DNA of 64,000 bases from positions 1,860,001 to 1,924,000 of the forward strand of contig JACJXX010000002.1 in NCBI GenBank assembly GCA_020636435.1, given 5' to 3'. The notes beneath the pieces are model-generated. The model was not told where the DNA came from. It searched no databases and saw only the letters and a program-made list of their open reading frames with translations. The position numbers and the translations under genes were made by a program. Source of the stretch: Lewinellaceae bacterium. GTDB lineage: Bacteria > Bacteroidota > Bacteroidia > Chitinophagales > Saprospiraceae. Of this stretch, positions 24,676-33,630 are shown piece after piece (within the stretch, counting starts at the first letter, position 1; each line of letters opens with the position of its first letter).

Positions 24676-24915
24676 ATGAGAGATCAAAACTATCAGGAGC
24701 TCGTAAGAAAAGTCACAATGTATCTCGACAACGAGTTGACCGAAAGCGCCGAGCGAGAACTGCTGAGGGAAATAAAGTCCAACCCCGCCTACCTGAAAGT
24801 CCTTAGCCAGGAAAAATCATTCCGCGAATTTATAAAAAGCAAAATCCACCGCCGCAAACCTTCTCCTGCCCTGATCCAATCTATTAAAGAAAAAATCCGG
24901 ATCGCCCCTGCCTGA
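24676..24915 (+). CDS. Probable small anti-sigma factor
   Basis: A 79-residue helical protein. MYLDNELTESAERELLREIK is the typical anti-sigma-domain helix seen in zf-HC2-like short anti-sigma proteins, but the Zn-binding His/Cys residues are absent. There is no membrane helix. It follows the ECF sigma gene on the same strand, which supports the assignment. I used the ATG at 24676; a longer in-frame version from 24547 would begin inside GC-rich palindromic sequence. Confidence 0.7.
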   Translation: MRDQNYQELVRKVTMYLDNELTESAERELLREIKSNPAYLKVLSQEKSFREFIKSKIHRRKPSPALIQSIKEKIRIAPA

Positions 24916-24971
24916 CCAGGCTTCCATTTTTCACTTTGCTTTCATTTTTCTTTATTGCAACCTGCGGGTAT

Positions 24972-25117
24972 CCGTCTAAGGTTGGCCAGTTGTCGGTTGC
25001 CCGTTGATGGTTGTCGGTTGCGCTGGGCAGCCATGCGTTTGGCAGCCAGCAAGTTGCAACAGCGGTCAACGAACAACAGGCAACGGACAACGACCCGTGT
25101 GGCCAATGTTAGACAGG
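24972..25117. repeat. Large imperfect inverted repeat
   Basis: The arms CCGTCTAAGGTTGGCCA and TGGCCAATGTTAGACAGG, with further pairing of GTTGTCGGTTGCCCGTTG with CAACAGGCAACGGACAAC, bracket about 40 bases. The composition (many GTTG/CAAC) is unlike coding sequence nearby. It looks like a dispersed palindromic repeat. There is no gene in 24916-25220. Confidence 0.55.
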
Positions 25118-25160
25118 TAGCCGACCATGTTCACAAAGTGTTGAAAAACAGAGATATACC

Positions 25161-25198
25161 AAAATGGCCGCTGCGGAAAACCACAGCGGCCATTTTTT
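25161..25198. terminator. Bidirectional rho-independent terminator
   Basis: TGGCCGCTG and CAGCGGCCA form a 9-bp stem, flanked by AAAA on the left and TTTTTT on the right. It lies between the convergent anti-sigma and DUF4142 genes and can serve both strands, with the stronger U-run for the plus strand. Confidence 0.8.
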
Positions 25199-25220
25199 AA
25201 AAGACAAGCTCAAATTATAA

Positions 25221-25757
25221 TTAAGCGCTGATCTGAGCCTTAAGCATATTGGCTTTATTTTGATGCGCCGCCCGCTGGGCATCCACCAGCCGGGCAAACT
25301 CCAGCATGCCTTCATCGGCGGCCTTGCCCCGCATTACCTGTTCCATCTCTTTCCCAAACGAGCGGTCATAAACAGCTACTATATTGACAAAAGCCTTATC
25401 GGCAGAGGCTCCTTCCCTGGCCCTCATCCTCTTTAGCACCTCCGCCTGTTTTTCCATAAACATTTGGGGCAACCTTATATTCCTGCCGGCTGCCAGTTTT
25501 TCCAGCTCTCCATAAATTTCGCGATGGTCTTTGGCAATGGAAGATGCAAATTCACGCACCTTTTCCGAACCGGCATTCTGAGCTGCAATTTCTGCTACAT
25601 ACATAGACAGCAGGGTATTGGCGGCGTAATTGATCAACACCTCCTGCTCATTGCCTTTGGTAAGGTCATAAAATGCAGAGTCTACCGGCTGATCCTGGCT
25701 ACAGGCTGCGAGCAGAAGGCCTACAAAGGCTGCAACTAAATACTTGATCGTTTTCAT
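25221..25757 (-). CDS. DUF4142 lipoprotein
   Basis: A 178-residue protein with a lipoprotein signal (LVAAFVGLLLAACSQDQ; the lipidated Cys follows AA). A DUF4142 helical bundle spans residues ~40-170, with FASSIAKDHREIYGELEKL and FVNIVAVYDRSFGKEMEQ. The family has a ferritin-like fold by prediction and unknown function, and often appears in stress-responsive periplasmic settings. It converges on the anti-sigma gene across a shared terminator. Confidence 0.82.
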   Translation of the reverse strand: MKTIKYLVAAFVGLLLAACSQDQPVDSAFYDLTKGNEQEVLINYAANTLLSMYVAEIAAQNAGSEKVREFASSIAKDHREIYGELEKLAAGRNIRLPQMFMEKQAEVLKRMRAREGASADKAFVNIVAVYDRSFGKEMEQVMRGKAADEGMLEFARLVDAQRAAHQNKANMLKAQISA

Positions 25758-25936
25758 TTTTAATCTGTTTAATTTACTAAATCACTTCCTATCAAGTAAA
25801 AATGTAGCCTAATACGCACAGTGTTTTAATTAATAAATGGTATAACATGGCGATGGAAATTAAAATTGTAACATTTATGTTAATTTAACATTCCATTTTT
25901 TCGTTGCTGATCTCCCACACAACGCAAACGAAGGCA

Positions 25937-26064
25937 GCAATTCCCGCTTTGAGGAAACAAGGCCGAAAAATCCGCCACGAAAGCACAAAAGCACTAAATC
26001 CGCACTAAACTTTCGTGGGATTTTGTGCCTTTGTGTTTTTGTGGCACGCTAAAGCGGGAATTGC
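25937..26064. repeat. 128-bp hairpin repeat with 14-bp perfect ends
   Basis: GCAATTCCCGCTTT (25937-25950) is perfectly complementary to AAAGCGGGAATTGC (26051-26064). Inside, GCCACGAAAGCACAAAAGCAC pairs imperfectly with the GTGCCTTTGTGTTTTTGTGGC segment. The style resembles the dispersed CACAAAGGCAC-type palindromes common in Bacteroidota. It fills most of the gene-free 25758-26116. Confidence 0.6.
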
Positions 26065-26116
26065 TAAGACGAAGCCCGCCACATCCACAATTTTCTGAAA
26101 ATCAAAGCATAATAAA

Positions 26117-26674
26117 ATGAGGCACAAAACATTATTCCTCCTCCTTTCTATCCTGTTTCCCTTTAATGTCCAGTCGCAGGTAAAGATGCAGGAAGAATTT
26201 GTACAAATTCTGGATCGGGCAGGCATTGAATTCATGGAACCGGTAGAGGCGCGCTATAAACTGGTGCCGGCCCGGAAAAATTCTTACCAGCCTTGCGATT
26301 ACGCCATCCGCTCCCGGAAGGAGGGCATTGAAATCCGCTACCTCATCCGGCCTTATGATCTGAATGCTTCCACATCTGGCGCCCCCCACGTTGAAGCTTC
26401 CCGCCTGGCAATGCACCTGGCCACCAACGATCAGGACTGCCTCATTGCCGGCAGAGAGGTGGAGCCGGAGGCACTGACAGGTTTTTTCAATGCCGACTGG
26501 GGCATGCAATACTTCTTCCGCCCCAAGGCCGGCTTCGCAAGTTGGAACCACTGCGAACTGCTCGCCCTGCACAAAGAAGGCCAGGGGACGGTTTTCGTGC
26601 TGTTCCTATTTGATGAGCCTTCCCGCGAATTGGGCAACCGGTTCTATGCCCTGCGGTTTAGGGAGGAAGGTTAA
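26117..26674 (+). CDS. Secreted hypothetical protein
   Basis: A 185-residue protein with a signal peptide (MRHKTLFLLLSILFPFNVQS). The mature part mixes helices and strands (EEFVQILDRAGIEFMEPVE, then GIEIRYLIRPYDLN and WNHCELLALHKEGQGTVFV). I recognise no family. It lies 19 bases upstream of the LysE-type gene on the same strand, so the two are probably co-transcribed. Confidence 0.75.
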   Translation: MRHKTLFLLLSILFPFNVQSQVKMQEEFVQILDRAGIEFMEPVEARYKLVPARKNSYQPCDYAIRSRKEGIEIRYLIRPYDLNASTSGAPHVEASRLAMHLATNDQDCLIAGREVEPEALTGFFNADWGMQYFFRPKAGFASWNHCELLALHKEGQGTVFVLFLFDEPSRELGNRFYALRFREEG

Positions 26675-26693
26675 AAATTCTTACCTTTATATT

Positions 26694-27311
26694 ATGGATT
26701 ACCTCAGCCCACTACTCTTCGGGTTACTGTTGGCCGTGGTAGGAATTGCCCTGCCCGGAATGGTGAACATGACCTCCGTCAGCGTCAGCATAAAGCGGGG
26801 CATGCGCGCCGGGCTTTACTACAGCGCGGGCGCCGCTGCAACCATCATCCTGCAGGCTTACATCGCTGTGGCCTTTGCCGGCTACCTCAGCCAACACCCG
26901 GAAATATTCACCTATATCCGCGCTGTTTCGGTGGCCATATTCCTGGCGCTGGCCTTCTTTTTTTTCTATCAGGCCCTGAACGCCAAAGCAGTGAAAGCCA
27001 GCCAGCGCAAAGGGCGCCCCTTCCTGCTGGGCATGGCCGTAGCCGGCATGAACGCCCTCAACATACCCTATTTTTTCACCATGGGCACGGTGCTCAAAGC
27101 CGAGGGGCTCATACAACTGCATCCTCCTTTCCACCTCTTCTTTGTCGGCGGCATTACTGCCGGCGCTTTTGTCATGCTGGCGGCCTACGCCCGCTTTGCG
27201 CAGTTCATCCTGAAGCGCGCCAACTACTTCGCCCGCAACCTGAATTATTTTCTTAGTGGGTTGTTTCTGGTGCTCGCAGTTGTACAAGGAGTGCAGTTGT
27301 ATGTGGGGTGA
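26694..27311 (+). CDS. LysE/RhtB family exporter
   Basis: A 205-residue membrane protein with about six helices. The N-terminal pattern LLFGLLLAVVGIALPGMVNM resembles the PGP-type motif of the LysE superfamily, followed by SVSIKRGMRAGLYYSAGAA. It should export amino acids or similar small metabolites. I used the ATG at 26694, because the frame upstream overlaps the preceding gene and is Cys-rich nonsense. The next gene is an L-serine ammonia-lyase, so a role in amino-acid overflow is plausible but inferred. Confidence 0.8.
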   Translation: MDYLSPLLFGLLLAVVGIALPGMVNMTSVSVSIKRGMRAGLYYSAGAAATIILQAYIAVAFAGYLSQHPEIFTYIRAVSVAIFLALAFFFFYQALNAKAVKASQRKGRPFLLGMAVAGMNALNIPYFFTMGTVLKAEGLIQLHPPFHLFFVGGITAGAFVMLAAYARFAQFILKRANYFARNLNYFLSGLFLVLAVVQGVQLYVG

Positions 27312-27384
27312 GGAAGTGCCTGCCGGTTTCCGGGAAACCCACCTGTCTGCGGGGGGGCTCGACGGCTCAGATCAAGGGGTTTTC

Positions 27385-27392
27385 TAACTTTG
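27385..27392 (+). promoter_or_regulatory. TAnnTTTG -7 element before the serine ammonia-lyase gene
   Basis: TAACTTTG matches the -7 consensus and lies 68 bases before the start codon. No TTTG appears at the -33 position, so confidence is limited. Confidence 0.4.
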
Positions 27393-27460
27393 AACACTAT
27401 TTTGTCCCTCGAATTGATTAAATTACACAGGCATAGAAGGTTTTCGAAAAAGCCCTAACC

Positions 27461-28885
27461 ATGGAACCCATCAGCGTATTCGACATGCTCAAAATCGGCG
27501 TAGGCCCTTCCAGCTCCCATACCCTGGGGCCCTGGCGCGCCGCCGAGCGATTCTGGAAAGAGCTGCAGGCCAGGAACCTGCTGGCCGCCACCCACAGTGT
27601 CAAAGCCCATCTGTACGGCTCGCTGGCCCTCACCGGCGTGGGGCATGGCACCGACATCGCCGTGCTGCTGGGCCTGTGCGGGCAGGATCCGGAAACCATA
27701 CCGGTGGAAGACGTACAGCGACTGCCAAAACAGATCGCTGAAGAACGCATGATCAACCTGGCAGGCAGCCACCCAGTTCCCTTCAACCCTGCCGGCACCA
27801 TAGCATTCCATTACTCCGAACGCCTGCCGGGGCACGCCAACGGGCTGATTTTTGAGGCGTACAACGAACAGAGTGAGTTGCTCCATACCGCCACCTACTA
27901 CTCTGTAGGCGGAGGTTTTGTTGTAAAAGAAGGAGAAGAAGTGCAGGCAAACCCCGTCCGCCTCCCCCACCCCATCGCCACCGCCCGGGAACTGGAGCAG
28001 TACTGCGCCGGCCATAACGCTGCCATCTGGCAGGTGGTGATGGAAAATGAAAAAACCTGGCGCCCGGAGGCGGAAGTCAAAGCGGGCCTGTTGCGCATCT
28101 GGAATGTGATGAAGGAGTGCATTTACCGCGGCTGCCATATTCGCGGCATCCTGCCCGGCGGGCTGGAGGTGAGCCGCCGCGCCGCCGACATCCACGACAA
28201 GCTGCGCCTGCCCTGCGAACACCGCAATGCCGACGAGTGGGTGCGCTGCCTGGTTCGTTCTGATTTTGAATTCTCCAAGGTGCTCAAATGGATCGGCTGC
28301 TTCGCCATGGCTGTCAACGAAGAGAACGCCAACTTCGGGCGCATTGTGACGGCGCCCACCAACGGCGCCGCCGGCGTTATCCCGGCAGTGCTGCTTTACT
28401 TTATCTGTTTCACGGAGAAAGACGTCAGCGACGACGACATCGTCAAATTCCTGCTGGTGGCCGGCGAAGTGGGCAGCATCTTCAAAAAGGGCTCCACCAT
28501 CTCGGCGGCCATGGGCGGCTGCCAGGCTGAAATCGGCGTCTCTTCCGCCATGGCCGCCGCCGCCCTGGCCGAAGGGTTGGGCGGTAGCCCTACCCAGGCC
28601 CTTATGGCCGCCGAGATCGCCATGGAGCACCACCTGGGCCTTACCTGCGACCCTATCGGCGGGCTGGTGCAGGTGCCCTGCATCGAGCGCAACAGCATGG
28701 GCGCCATCAAGGCCATCACTGCGGCCAACATCGCCCTGGACAGCGACCCTAAAAAGGCGCGCGTCCACCTCGATGAATGCATCAAAACGATGTGGGAAAC
28801 CGCCCAGGATATGAACACCAAGTATAAGGAGACTTCTCAGGGGGGGCTGGCAGTGAATATTTCTATTAAGGTGCCGGAGTGTTAA
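27461..28885 (+). CDS. sdaA: L-serine ammonia-lyase, single-chain iron-sulfur type
   Basis: A 474-residue enzyme converting L-serine to pyruvate and ammonia. The beta-like N-terminal domain begins with ISVFDMLKIGVGPSSSHTLG. The alpha-like C-terminal domain carries GRIVTAPTNGAAGVIPAVLL and GCQAEIGVSSAMAAAALAE, with the Cys residues expected to hold the [4Fe-4S] cluster (GCQ, LTCDPIGGLVQVPCIERN). It is full length and cytoplasmic. It is followed after 15 bases by the hypF gene, perhaps by read-through. Confidence 0.95.
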   Translation: MEPISVFDMLKIGVGPSSSHTLGPWRAAERFWKELQARNLLAATHSVKAHLYGSLALTGVGHGTDIAVLLGLCGQDPETIPVEDVQRLPKQIAEERMINLAGSHPVPFNPAGTIAFHYSERLPGHANGLIFEAYNEQSELLHTATYYSVGGGFVVKEGEEVQANPVRLPHPIATARELEQYCAGHNAAIWQVVMENEKTWRPEAEVKAGLLRIWNVMKECIYRGCHIRGILPGGLEVSRRAADIHDKLRLPCEHRNADEWVRCLVRSDFEFSKVLKWIGCFAMAVNEENANFGRIVTAPTNGAAGVIPAVLLYFICFTEKDVSDDDIVKFLLVAGEVGSIFKKGSTISAAMGGCQAEIGVSSAMAAAALAEGLGGSPTQALMAAEIAMEHHLGLTCDPIGGLVQVPCIERNSMGAIKAITAANIALDSDPKKARVHLDECIKTMWETAQDMNTKYKETSQGGLAVNISIKVPEC

Positions 28886-28900
28886 AAAGAAAAACCATCA

Positions 28901-31246
28901 ATGCCGACCTACCACATACACATCGAAGGGCAGGTGCAGGGCGTGGGCTTTCGGCCTTTCGTCTACCGCATGGCCCGAAGTATGGGCCTGAGCGGATGGG
29001 TGAGCAATACCAACGACGGCGTGCACGTCGAGGTAGAAGCTACGCCGGAGGAAGCTGACATTTTTTATCAACACCTTGTCGCAGAAGTTCCCCCCATGTC
29101 GGTTATCCTCCGGCACACCCTCCGCGTCGTGGAGGACAAGAATTTTCCTCCAGGCTTTCAGATCGTCGCCAGCCAGGACGAAGGCGAAGCGCGGCTGCTC
29201 CTCACTCCGGATTTTGCCATCTGCTCAGATTGCCGCCGCGAGTTGCTGCAACCTGGCAACCGCCGCTCCGGTTACCCTTTCATCACCTGCACCAACTGCG
29301 GGCCGCGTTTTTCCATCATCAAGCGGCTGCCGTACGACCGGGAGCGTACGACAATGGCACCCTTTGCCATGTGCCCCGATTGCCGCGCGGAATACGACGA
29401 TCCGCTGGACCGCCGCTATTACTCCCAAACCAACTCCTGCCCAATCTGCAAGATAGAACTGGCCCTGTTTCAACAGGACAAGAACCTGGTTTCTGCTGAT
29501 ACGGATGTTGTCCTCGAGAAAATAAGCAGCTTTTGGGGAGAAGGCAAAATAATCGCCATCAAGGGCATAGGCGGTTTTTTGCTCACCTGCGACGCCACCA
29601 ATGCCGGCGCTGTGGAAGAACTGCGCCGGCGCAAACAACGCCCTGCCAAGCCTTTTGCCCTGATGTACCCCAATACCGACATCCTGAAACAGGACGCCGA
29701 CTTGTCAGAAGAGGCGGAAGCCCTTTTGACTTCGACGGCCGCCCCCATTGTACTGCTGCCGGCGGCAACCCAACCGGCCTCCGGGATCGCCCTAGAACAA
29801 ATCGCTCCCGGCCTCGGGCAAATCGGAGCGATGCTGCCCTACGCTCCGCTCTACGAATTGCTGATGCAGCGCTTCCGGCGGCCCATTGTCGCCACCAGCG
29901 GCAACATCAGCGGCGCCCCCATCTGCTACGAAAATGAAGGCGCCCTGGAGGATCTTTCCTCCATTGCCGACTACCTGTTGCTCAACAACCGCGATATTGC
30001 CACTCCGCAGGACGATAGCGTGATCCGCCTGAGCCCGGAGTACGGGATTCCCATTTACCTTCGCCGATCGAGAGGATACGCTCCTACCCTGCTCCCCTCC
30101 ACTGCGCCGGCCGGCAAGGAGGCCATACTGGCTGCCGGCGCCGAGCTCAAGAGCTCCTTCACCTTGCTTCAGGCTGGCAACTACTATGCCAGCCAATACC
30201 TTGGGGCTTTGGGAACGCTGGAAACCCAGGAGCGTTTCCGGGAAACGGTTCAGCATTTCCTCGGCATTTTCAACGTCAGGCCGGACCTCGTTCTAACCGA
30301 CAAACACCCCGGTTATTTCAGCACTCAGTTGGGGCGGGAACTGGCCGGGCAGTGGGGCGTCCCTGTACATGCTTTTCAGCACCATATTGCTCATTTTGCC
30401 GCCCTGCTGGGAGAGCACGGCCTGCTCGGCACACAGGAGCCAATTCTGGGCATCGTCTGGGACGGGCTCGGGCTGGGCGACGACGGGCAAATCTGGGGCG
30501 GGGAGTTTTTCCTCTACCAGGATTATGCATTCCAGCGCTTTTCCCAATTCGAATATGTCAACTACTCCCTGGGAGATAAGATCGCGCGGGAGCCGCGCCT
30601 GGCTGCGTTGATGGCCTGCGAAGGGCTGCCGGAAGCGGAAGCCTGGCTGCGCCCTAAGTTTACCGGCACGGAGTGGAACATCTATCAAAAACTGCTGGGC
30701 AAGCCCGCTCACATCCGTTCTTCCAGCGTTGGGCGGCTGTTTGACGCCGTAGCCAGCCTGCTCGCCGGCAGAGATGTATGCAGCTTCGAAGGAGAAGCCG
30801 CTATGCTGCTGGAACAAATGGCTCACCGGTATTGCCGAAAGAACGGCCTGGAATTGAATCGCTATTACGACTGCATATCCCCGCAAAGCGGCCATATTTC
30901 CACCACCCGGCTCCTGGCCGGCATCCTCACTAGCCTGAACCGGGGAGAAGAGCGGGAATCCATTGCCGCGCAGTTCCATTACAGCCTGATAAAAGCCATT
31001 GGGGCTATAGCAGAGCGGGCAAATGCGCAAAAGCTGGCCTTCAGCGGAGGGGTATTTCAAAACGCCTTGCTGGCAGATATGGCCCTTCATCAATTGAGCA
31101 AGCAGTACGAACTTTGCTTTCACCGCCAGCTTTCTCCCAACGACGAGAGCGTTTCCTTCGGGCAGCTGATGTGTTATTTTATCCGCAGAAGAAAAACGGA
31201 AGCAGCCCAAAAGCCGGGCGCTACAATTGAAGAAGGGAAAAAATAA
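28901..31246 (+). CDS. hypF: Carbamoyltransferase HypF
   Basis: A 781-residue [NiFe]-hydrogenase maturation protein. The domains in order are acylphosphatase (~1-90, GQVQGVGFRPFVYRMA), two zinc fingers (CSDCRREL with CTNCGPRFS, then CPDCRAEY with CPICK), a YrdC-like domain (~200-390, RRRKQRPAKPFALMYPN) and a Kae1-like domain (~400-770, HHIAHFAALLGEH and FSGGVFQNALLADM). It uses carbamoyl phosphate and ATP to carbamoylate the C-terminal Cys of HypE for making the CN ligands. hypE follows 97 bases downstream; the other hyp genes and a hydrogenase are not in the window. Confidence 0.95.
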   Translation: MPTYHIHIEGQVQGVGFRPFVYRMARSMGLSGWVSNTNDGVHVEVEATPEEADIFYQHLVAEVPPMSVILRHTLRVVEDKNFPPGFQIVASQDEGEARLLLTPDFAICSDCRRELLQPGNRRSGYPFITCTNCGPRFSIIKRLPYDRERTTMAPFAMCPDCRAEYDDPLDRRYYSQTNSCPICKIELALFQQDKNLVSADTDVVLEKISSFWGEGKIIAIKGIGGFLLTCDATNAGAVEELRRRKQRPAKPFALMYPNTDILKQDADLSEEAEALLTSTAAPIVLLPAATQPASGIALEQIAPGLGQIGAMLPYAPLYELLMQRFRRPIVATSGNISGAPICYENEGALEDLSSIADYLLLNNRDIATPQDDSVIRLSPEYGIPIYLRRSRGYAPTLLPSTAPAGKEAILAAGAELKSSFTLLQAGNYYASQYLGALGTLETQERFRETVQHFLGIFNVRPDLVLTDKHPGYFSTQLGRELAGQWGVPVHAFQHHIAHFAALLGEHGLLGTQEPILGIVWDGLGLGDDGQIWGGEFFLYQDYAFQRFSQFEYVNYSLGDKIAREPRLAALMACEGLPEAEAWLRPKFTGTEWNIYQKLLGKPAHIRSSSVGRLFDAVASLLAGRDVCSFEGEAAMLLEQMAHRYCRKNGLELNRYYDCISPQSGHISTTRLLAGILTSLNRGEERESIAAQFHYSLIKAIGAIAERANAQKLAFSGGVFQNALLADMALHQLSKQYELCFHRQLSPNDESVSFGQLMCYFIRRRKTEAAQKPGATIEEGKK

Positions 31247-31343
31247 TGGCCGCTATCCTAAAAAATACCGAAATAACTCGTTTATTTCATGACCTACTGT
31301 GCAGGTTCCCCTTTTATAGTGGATAAAACAACTGGCCTCGACA

Positions 31344-32402
31344 ATGAGTAAAAAGAAGATAAGGATGCAGCTCGACTGCCCCATGCCTGAGATGGACTTT
31401 GACATCATCACCATGGGCCATGGCAGCGGCGGCCTGCTGACCAACAAACTGCTGGAGAGCGGTGTTTTCAACCTTTTGAAAAACGAAAAACTGGATACCC
31501 ACCACGATGGCGCCATCCTCGATTTTGATGGCCCTGTGGCATTTTCCACCGACAGTTTCGTCATTTCGCCCATTTTCTTCCCCGGCGGCAATATCGGAGA
31601 GCTGGCAGTCAACGGCACGGTCAACGACGTGGCCATGTGCGGCGCCGTCCCGAAATATATTTCCCTGAGCTTCATCATCGAGGAGGGCCTGCGCATGGAA
31701 GATTTCTGGGACATCCTCGTCGCCGTTAAAGGCGCCTGCGAGCGCGCCGGGGTAATGGTGGTTACAGGAGATACCAAAGTGGTGGAAAAGGGCAAGGGAG
31801 ATAAGATTTTTGTCAATACCACCGGAATCGGGCCGCTGCACCCGCAGGCGGAGATCAGCCCGGGCCGCGTTCGCCCGGGGGATAAGATCGTCCTGAGCGG
31901 CAACCTGGCCACCCACGGCGTGGCCATCCTGTCGGTGCGGCAGGGGCTGGAATTTGAAACAGATATCGAAAGCGACACCTGCAACCTCAACCACACCATC
32001 AAAGCCCTGCTGGATGATTTCGGCAAGGACATCCACCTGCTTCGCGACCCGACCCGGGGCGGGGTGGCCACTGTTCTCAACGAATTGGCGCGGGATAGCC
32101 GGCTGGGCGTTGAATTGCAGCAGCGGGCACTGCCGGTGGACGAGCAGGTGGAAGGCGCCTGCGAAATACTGGGCCTCGACCCTCTTTATGTAGCCAATGA
32201 GGGTATATTTATCGCGGTAGTCCGTGCAGAAATTGCGGAACCCTTCGCCGCAAAACTACGTACACTTGATCATGGGCAGAACGCCGCCATCATCGGCGAA
32301 ATGGTGGAAGCCCACCCCCGGCAGGTGGTGCTGGCCAGCAGCATCGGCGGCAAGCGGGTGGTCAATATGCCGATCGGGGAGCAGTTGCCGAGGATTTGTT
32401 AG
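31344..32402 (+). CDS. hypE: Hydrogenase expression/formation protein HypE
   Basis: A 352-residue PurM/AIR-synthase-fold protein. It has the N-terminal MGHGSGGLLTNKLLES, the nucleotide-binding DPTRGGVATVLNELAR and the functional C-terminal tail ending PRIC, whose final Cys receives the carbamoyl group from HypF and is dehydrated to thiocyanate. All key parts are present, so it should be active with the HypF encoded just upstream. Confidence 0.95.
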   Translation: MSKKKIRMQLDCPMPEMDFDIITMGHGSGGLLTNKLLESGVFNLLKNEKLDTHHDGAILDFDGPVAFSTDSFVISPIFFPGGNIGELAVNGTVNDVAMCGAVPKYISLSFIIEEGLRMEDFWDILVAVKGACERAGVMVVTGDTKVVEKGKGDKIFVNTTGIGPLHPQAEISPGRVRPGDKIVLSGNLATHGVAILSVRQGLEFETDIESDTCNLNHTIKALLDDFGKDIHLLRDPTRGGVATVLNELARDSRLGVELQQRALPVDEQVEGACEILGLDPLYVANEGIFIAVVRAEIAEPFAAKLRTLDHGQNAAIIGEMVEAHPRQVVLASSIGGKRVVNMPIGEQLPRIC

Positions 32403-32448
32403 GGGGGAATGAGGGAATGAATGAATGAGGGAATGAGGGAATGAGGGA
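32403..32448. repeat. GAATGAGG-type short tandem repeat
   Basis: About six imperfect units of GAATGAGG/GAATGAAT follow the hypE stop codon directly. A complementary run (CATTCCCT type) lies at 34311-34345, so the two form a distant inverted pair. Confidence 0.75.
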
Positions 32449-32549
32449 TTATTCAACCTTATCGCTCAAACATTCGTTAAATTCTGCTTCTATCCTGGAA
32501 AAAAGCGACAAAGGCCCTAATTTACCTTTCCTAATTCTAACAAAGAGAC

Positions 32550-33110
32550 ATGGAAAAGATCGAACTCAACGTACTGGGACAAGCCCGAAGCGAATCCGCC
32601 CCGGATCATTTTGCACTTATCCTCGAAGAACAGATTGGCGGCCGCCGCCTGCCCATCATCATCGGCCCTTTCGAAGCGCAGGCCATTGCCATTGCGATGG
32701 AAAGAGTAGATACCGGCCGGCCGATGACGCACGACCTGCTCAAACATACGATCGAAGCCCTCAACGCCACCCTTACCGAAGTGCTGATCGACAGCATTCG
32801 AAATGGAGTATTTCACGCCAGGCTGGTCTGTAAAAAAGACATCGGCCAGGTGGTGGAGATCGATGCCCGCACTTCCGACGCCATCGCCCTGGCTGTCCGC
32901 TTTGGATGTCCTATTTTCACCTTTTCCGAAGTCATGGAAGAAGCTTCCATTGGTGCAGAGGCTACGCCGGCAGAGATTCCCAGGACGAAAGGCGCCCTGC
33001 AGGATTATTCTACCCCTCAATTGGAAGAACTGCTGAAAAAAGCGCTGGAAAGAGAAGACTACGAAAGCGCCGCCAAAATCCGGGATGTGATAAAGAGCAA
33101 GGAAGGATAG
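32550..33110 (+). CDS. Bifunctional nuclease family protein (DUF151) with UVR motif
   Basis: A 186-residue protein. The DUF151 domain (~1-130) has RRLPIIIGPFEAQAIAIAME and DARTSDAIALAVRFGCPIF. A C-terminal UvrB/UvrC-type UVR helix pair follows (LEELLKKALEREDYESAAK, then IRDVIKSKEG). DUF151 members have reported RNase/DNase activity, and the UVR tail suggests interaction with a repair or Clp-type partner. The architecture is common in Bacteroidota. Confidence 0.88.
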   Translation: MEKIELNVLGQARSESAPDHFALILEEQIGGRRLPIIIGPFEAQAIAIAMERVDTGRPMTHDLLKHTIEALNATLTEVLIDSIRNGVFHARLVCKKDIGQVVEIDARTSDAIALAVRFGCPIFTFSEVMEEASIGAEATPAEIPRTKGALQDYSTPQLEELLKKALEREDYESAAKIRDVIKSKEG

Positions 33111-33112
33111 AG

Positions 33113-33610
33113 GGTTGAAGGGTTAAATTGCTGGCTTTATGCGGGCCATGGGATGGTTGTATTGCTGGCTCGGGTAACAGCCAACGCGAAGATGCCGGGC
33201 CATACAACCATTCAACAATGAGGAGGCTCCGGAAACTATTGAAGGCGAAGAATATTTTGTCCACCCCCTTACCCCGCCAGCGGGGGACATTTAGGCACGA
33301 CGAAAGAATAAACTGTCCATTCTGGCTTGTCCTTTTTGCGCCATGCTGCGTTGCTCATCACTCAGGTAGCTTTGGCTATCCTCATTCTTCGCGCCTTGCC
33401 TGGCACAAAAATTACTGCCCCATAATTGAACACTTTATTCTTTCCTCGTGCCTTACTCCGATTCAGGGGCATGTTTTCCCCCGCTGGCGGGGGTCAGGGG
33501 GTAGAGTCCTAATAAAATTTCCCATTATTGGGCACCGGAGTTCCAAACTAGACTTTCCGGAGTAGCCTCAAAAATATAGCCATACAACCATCTAACAATT
33601 CACCCCTTCT
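33113..33610. repeat. Nested inverted-repeat cluster
   Basis: Several layers of inverted repeats are stacked around one centre. The outer arms contain GATGGTTGTAT and ATACAACCATC. The next layer has GAGGCTCCGGAAACTA and its rough complement near 33549-33569. Then come GC-rich arms with CCCCGCCAGCGGGGGA (33272-33287) and its partner near 33480-33506, each also palindromic. The centre is the 159-bp element at 33294-33452. No gene is seen here. Confidence 0.65.
33294..33452. mobile_element. 159-bp MITE-like element, copy 2
   Basis: The same length and terminal inverted repeats as copy 1 at 8831-8989, in the same orientation; I see one base difference (TGTCCTTTT here, TGTACTTTT there). Near identity over 24 kb suggests recent movement or gene conversion. 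It sits between the two arms of a GC-rich palindrome. Confidence 0.75.
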
Positions 33611-33630
33611 CCCAACAATCCGCCAACCAC

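Noticed and set aside
33128..33565. Shared ~55-aa peptide encoded in both 159-bp elements
   Set aside because: The peptide is identical only because the DNA copies are. The frame runs out into unrelated flanks on both sides and has no start of its own.
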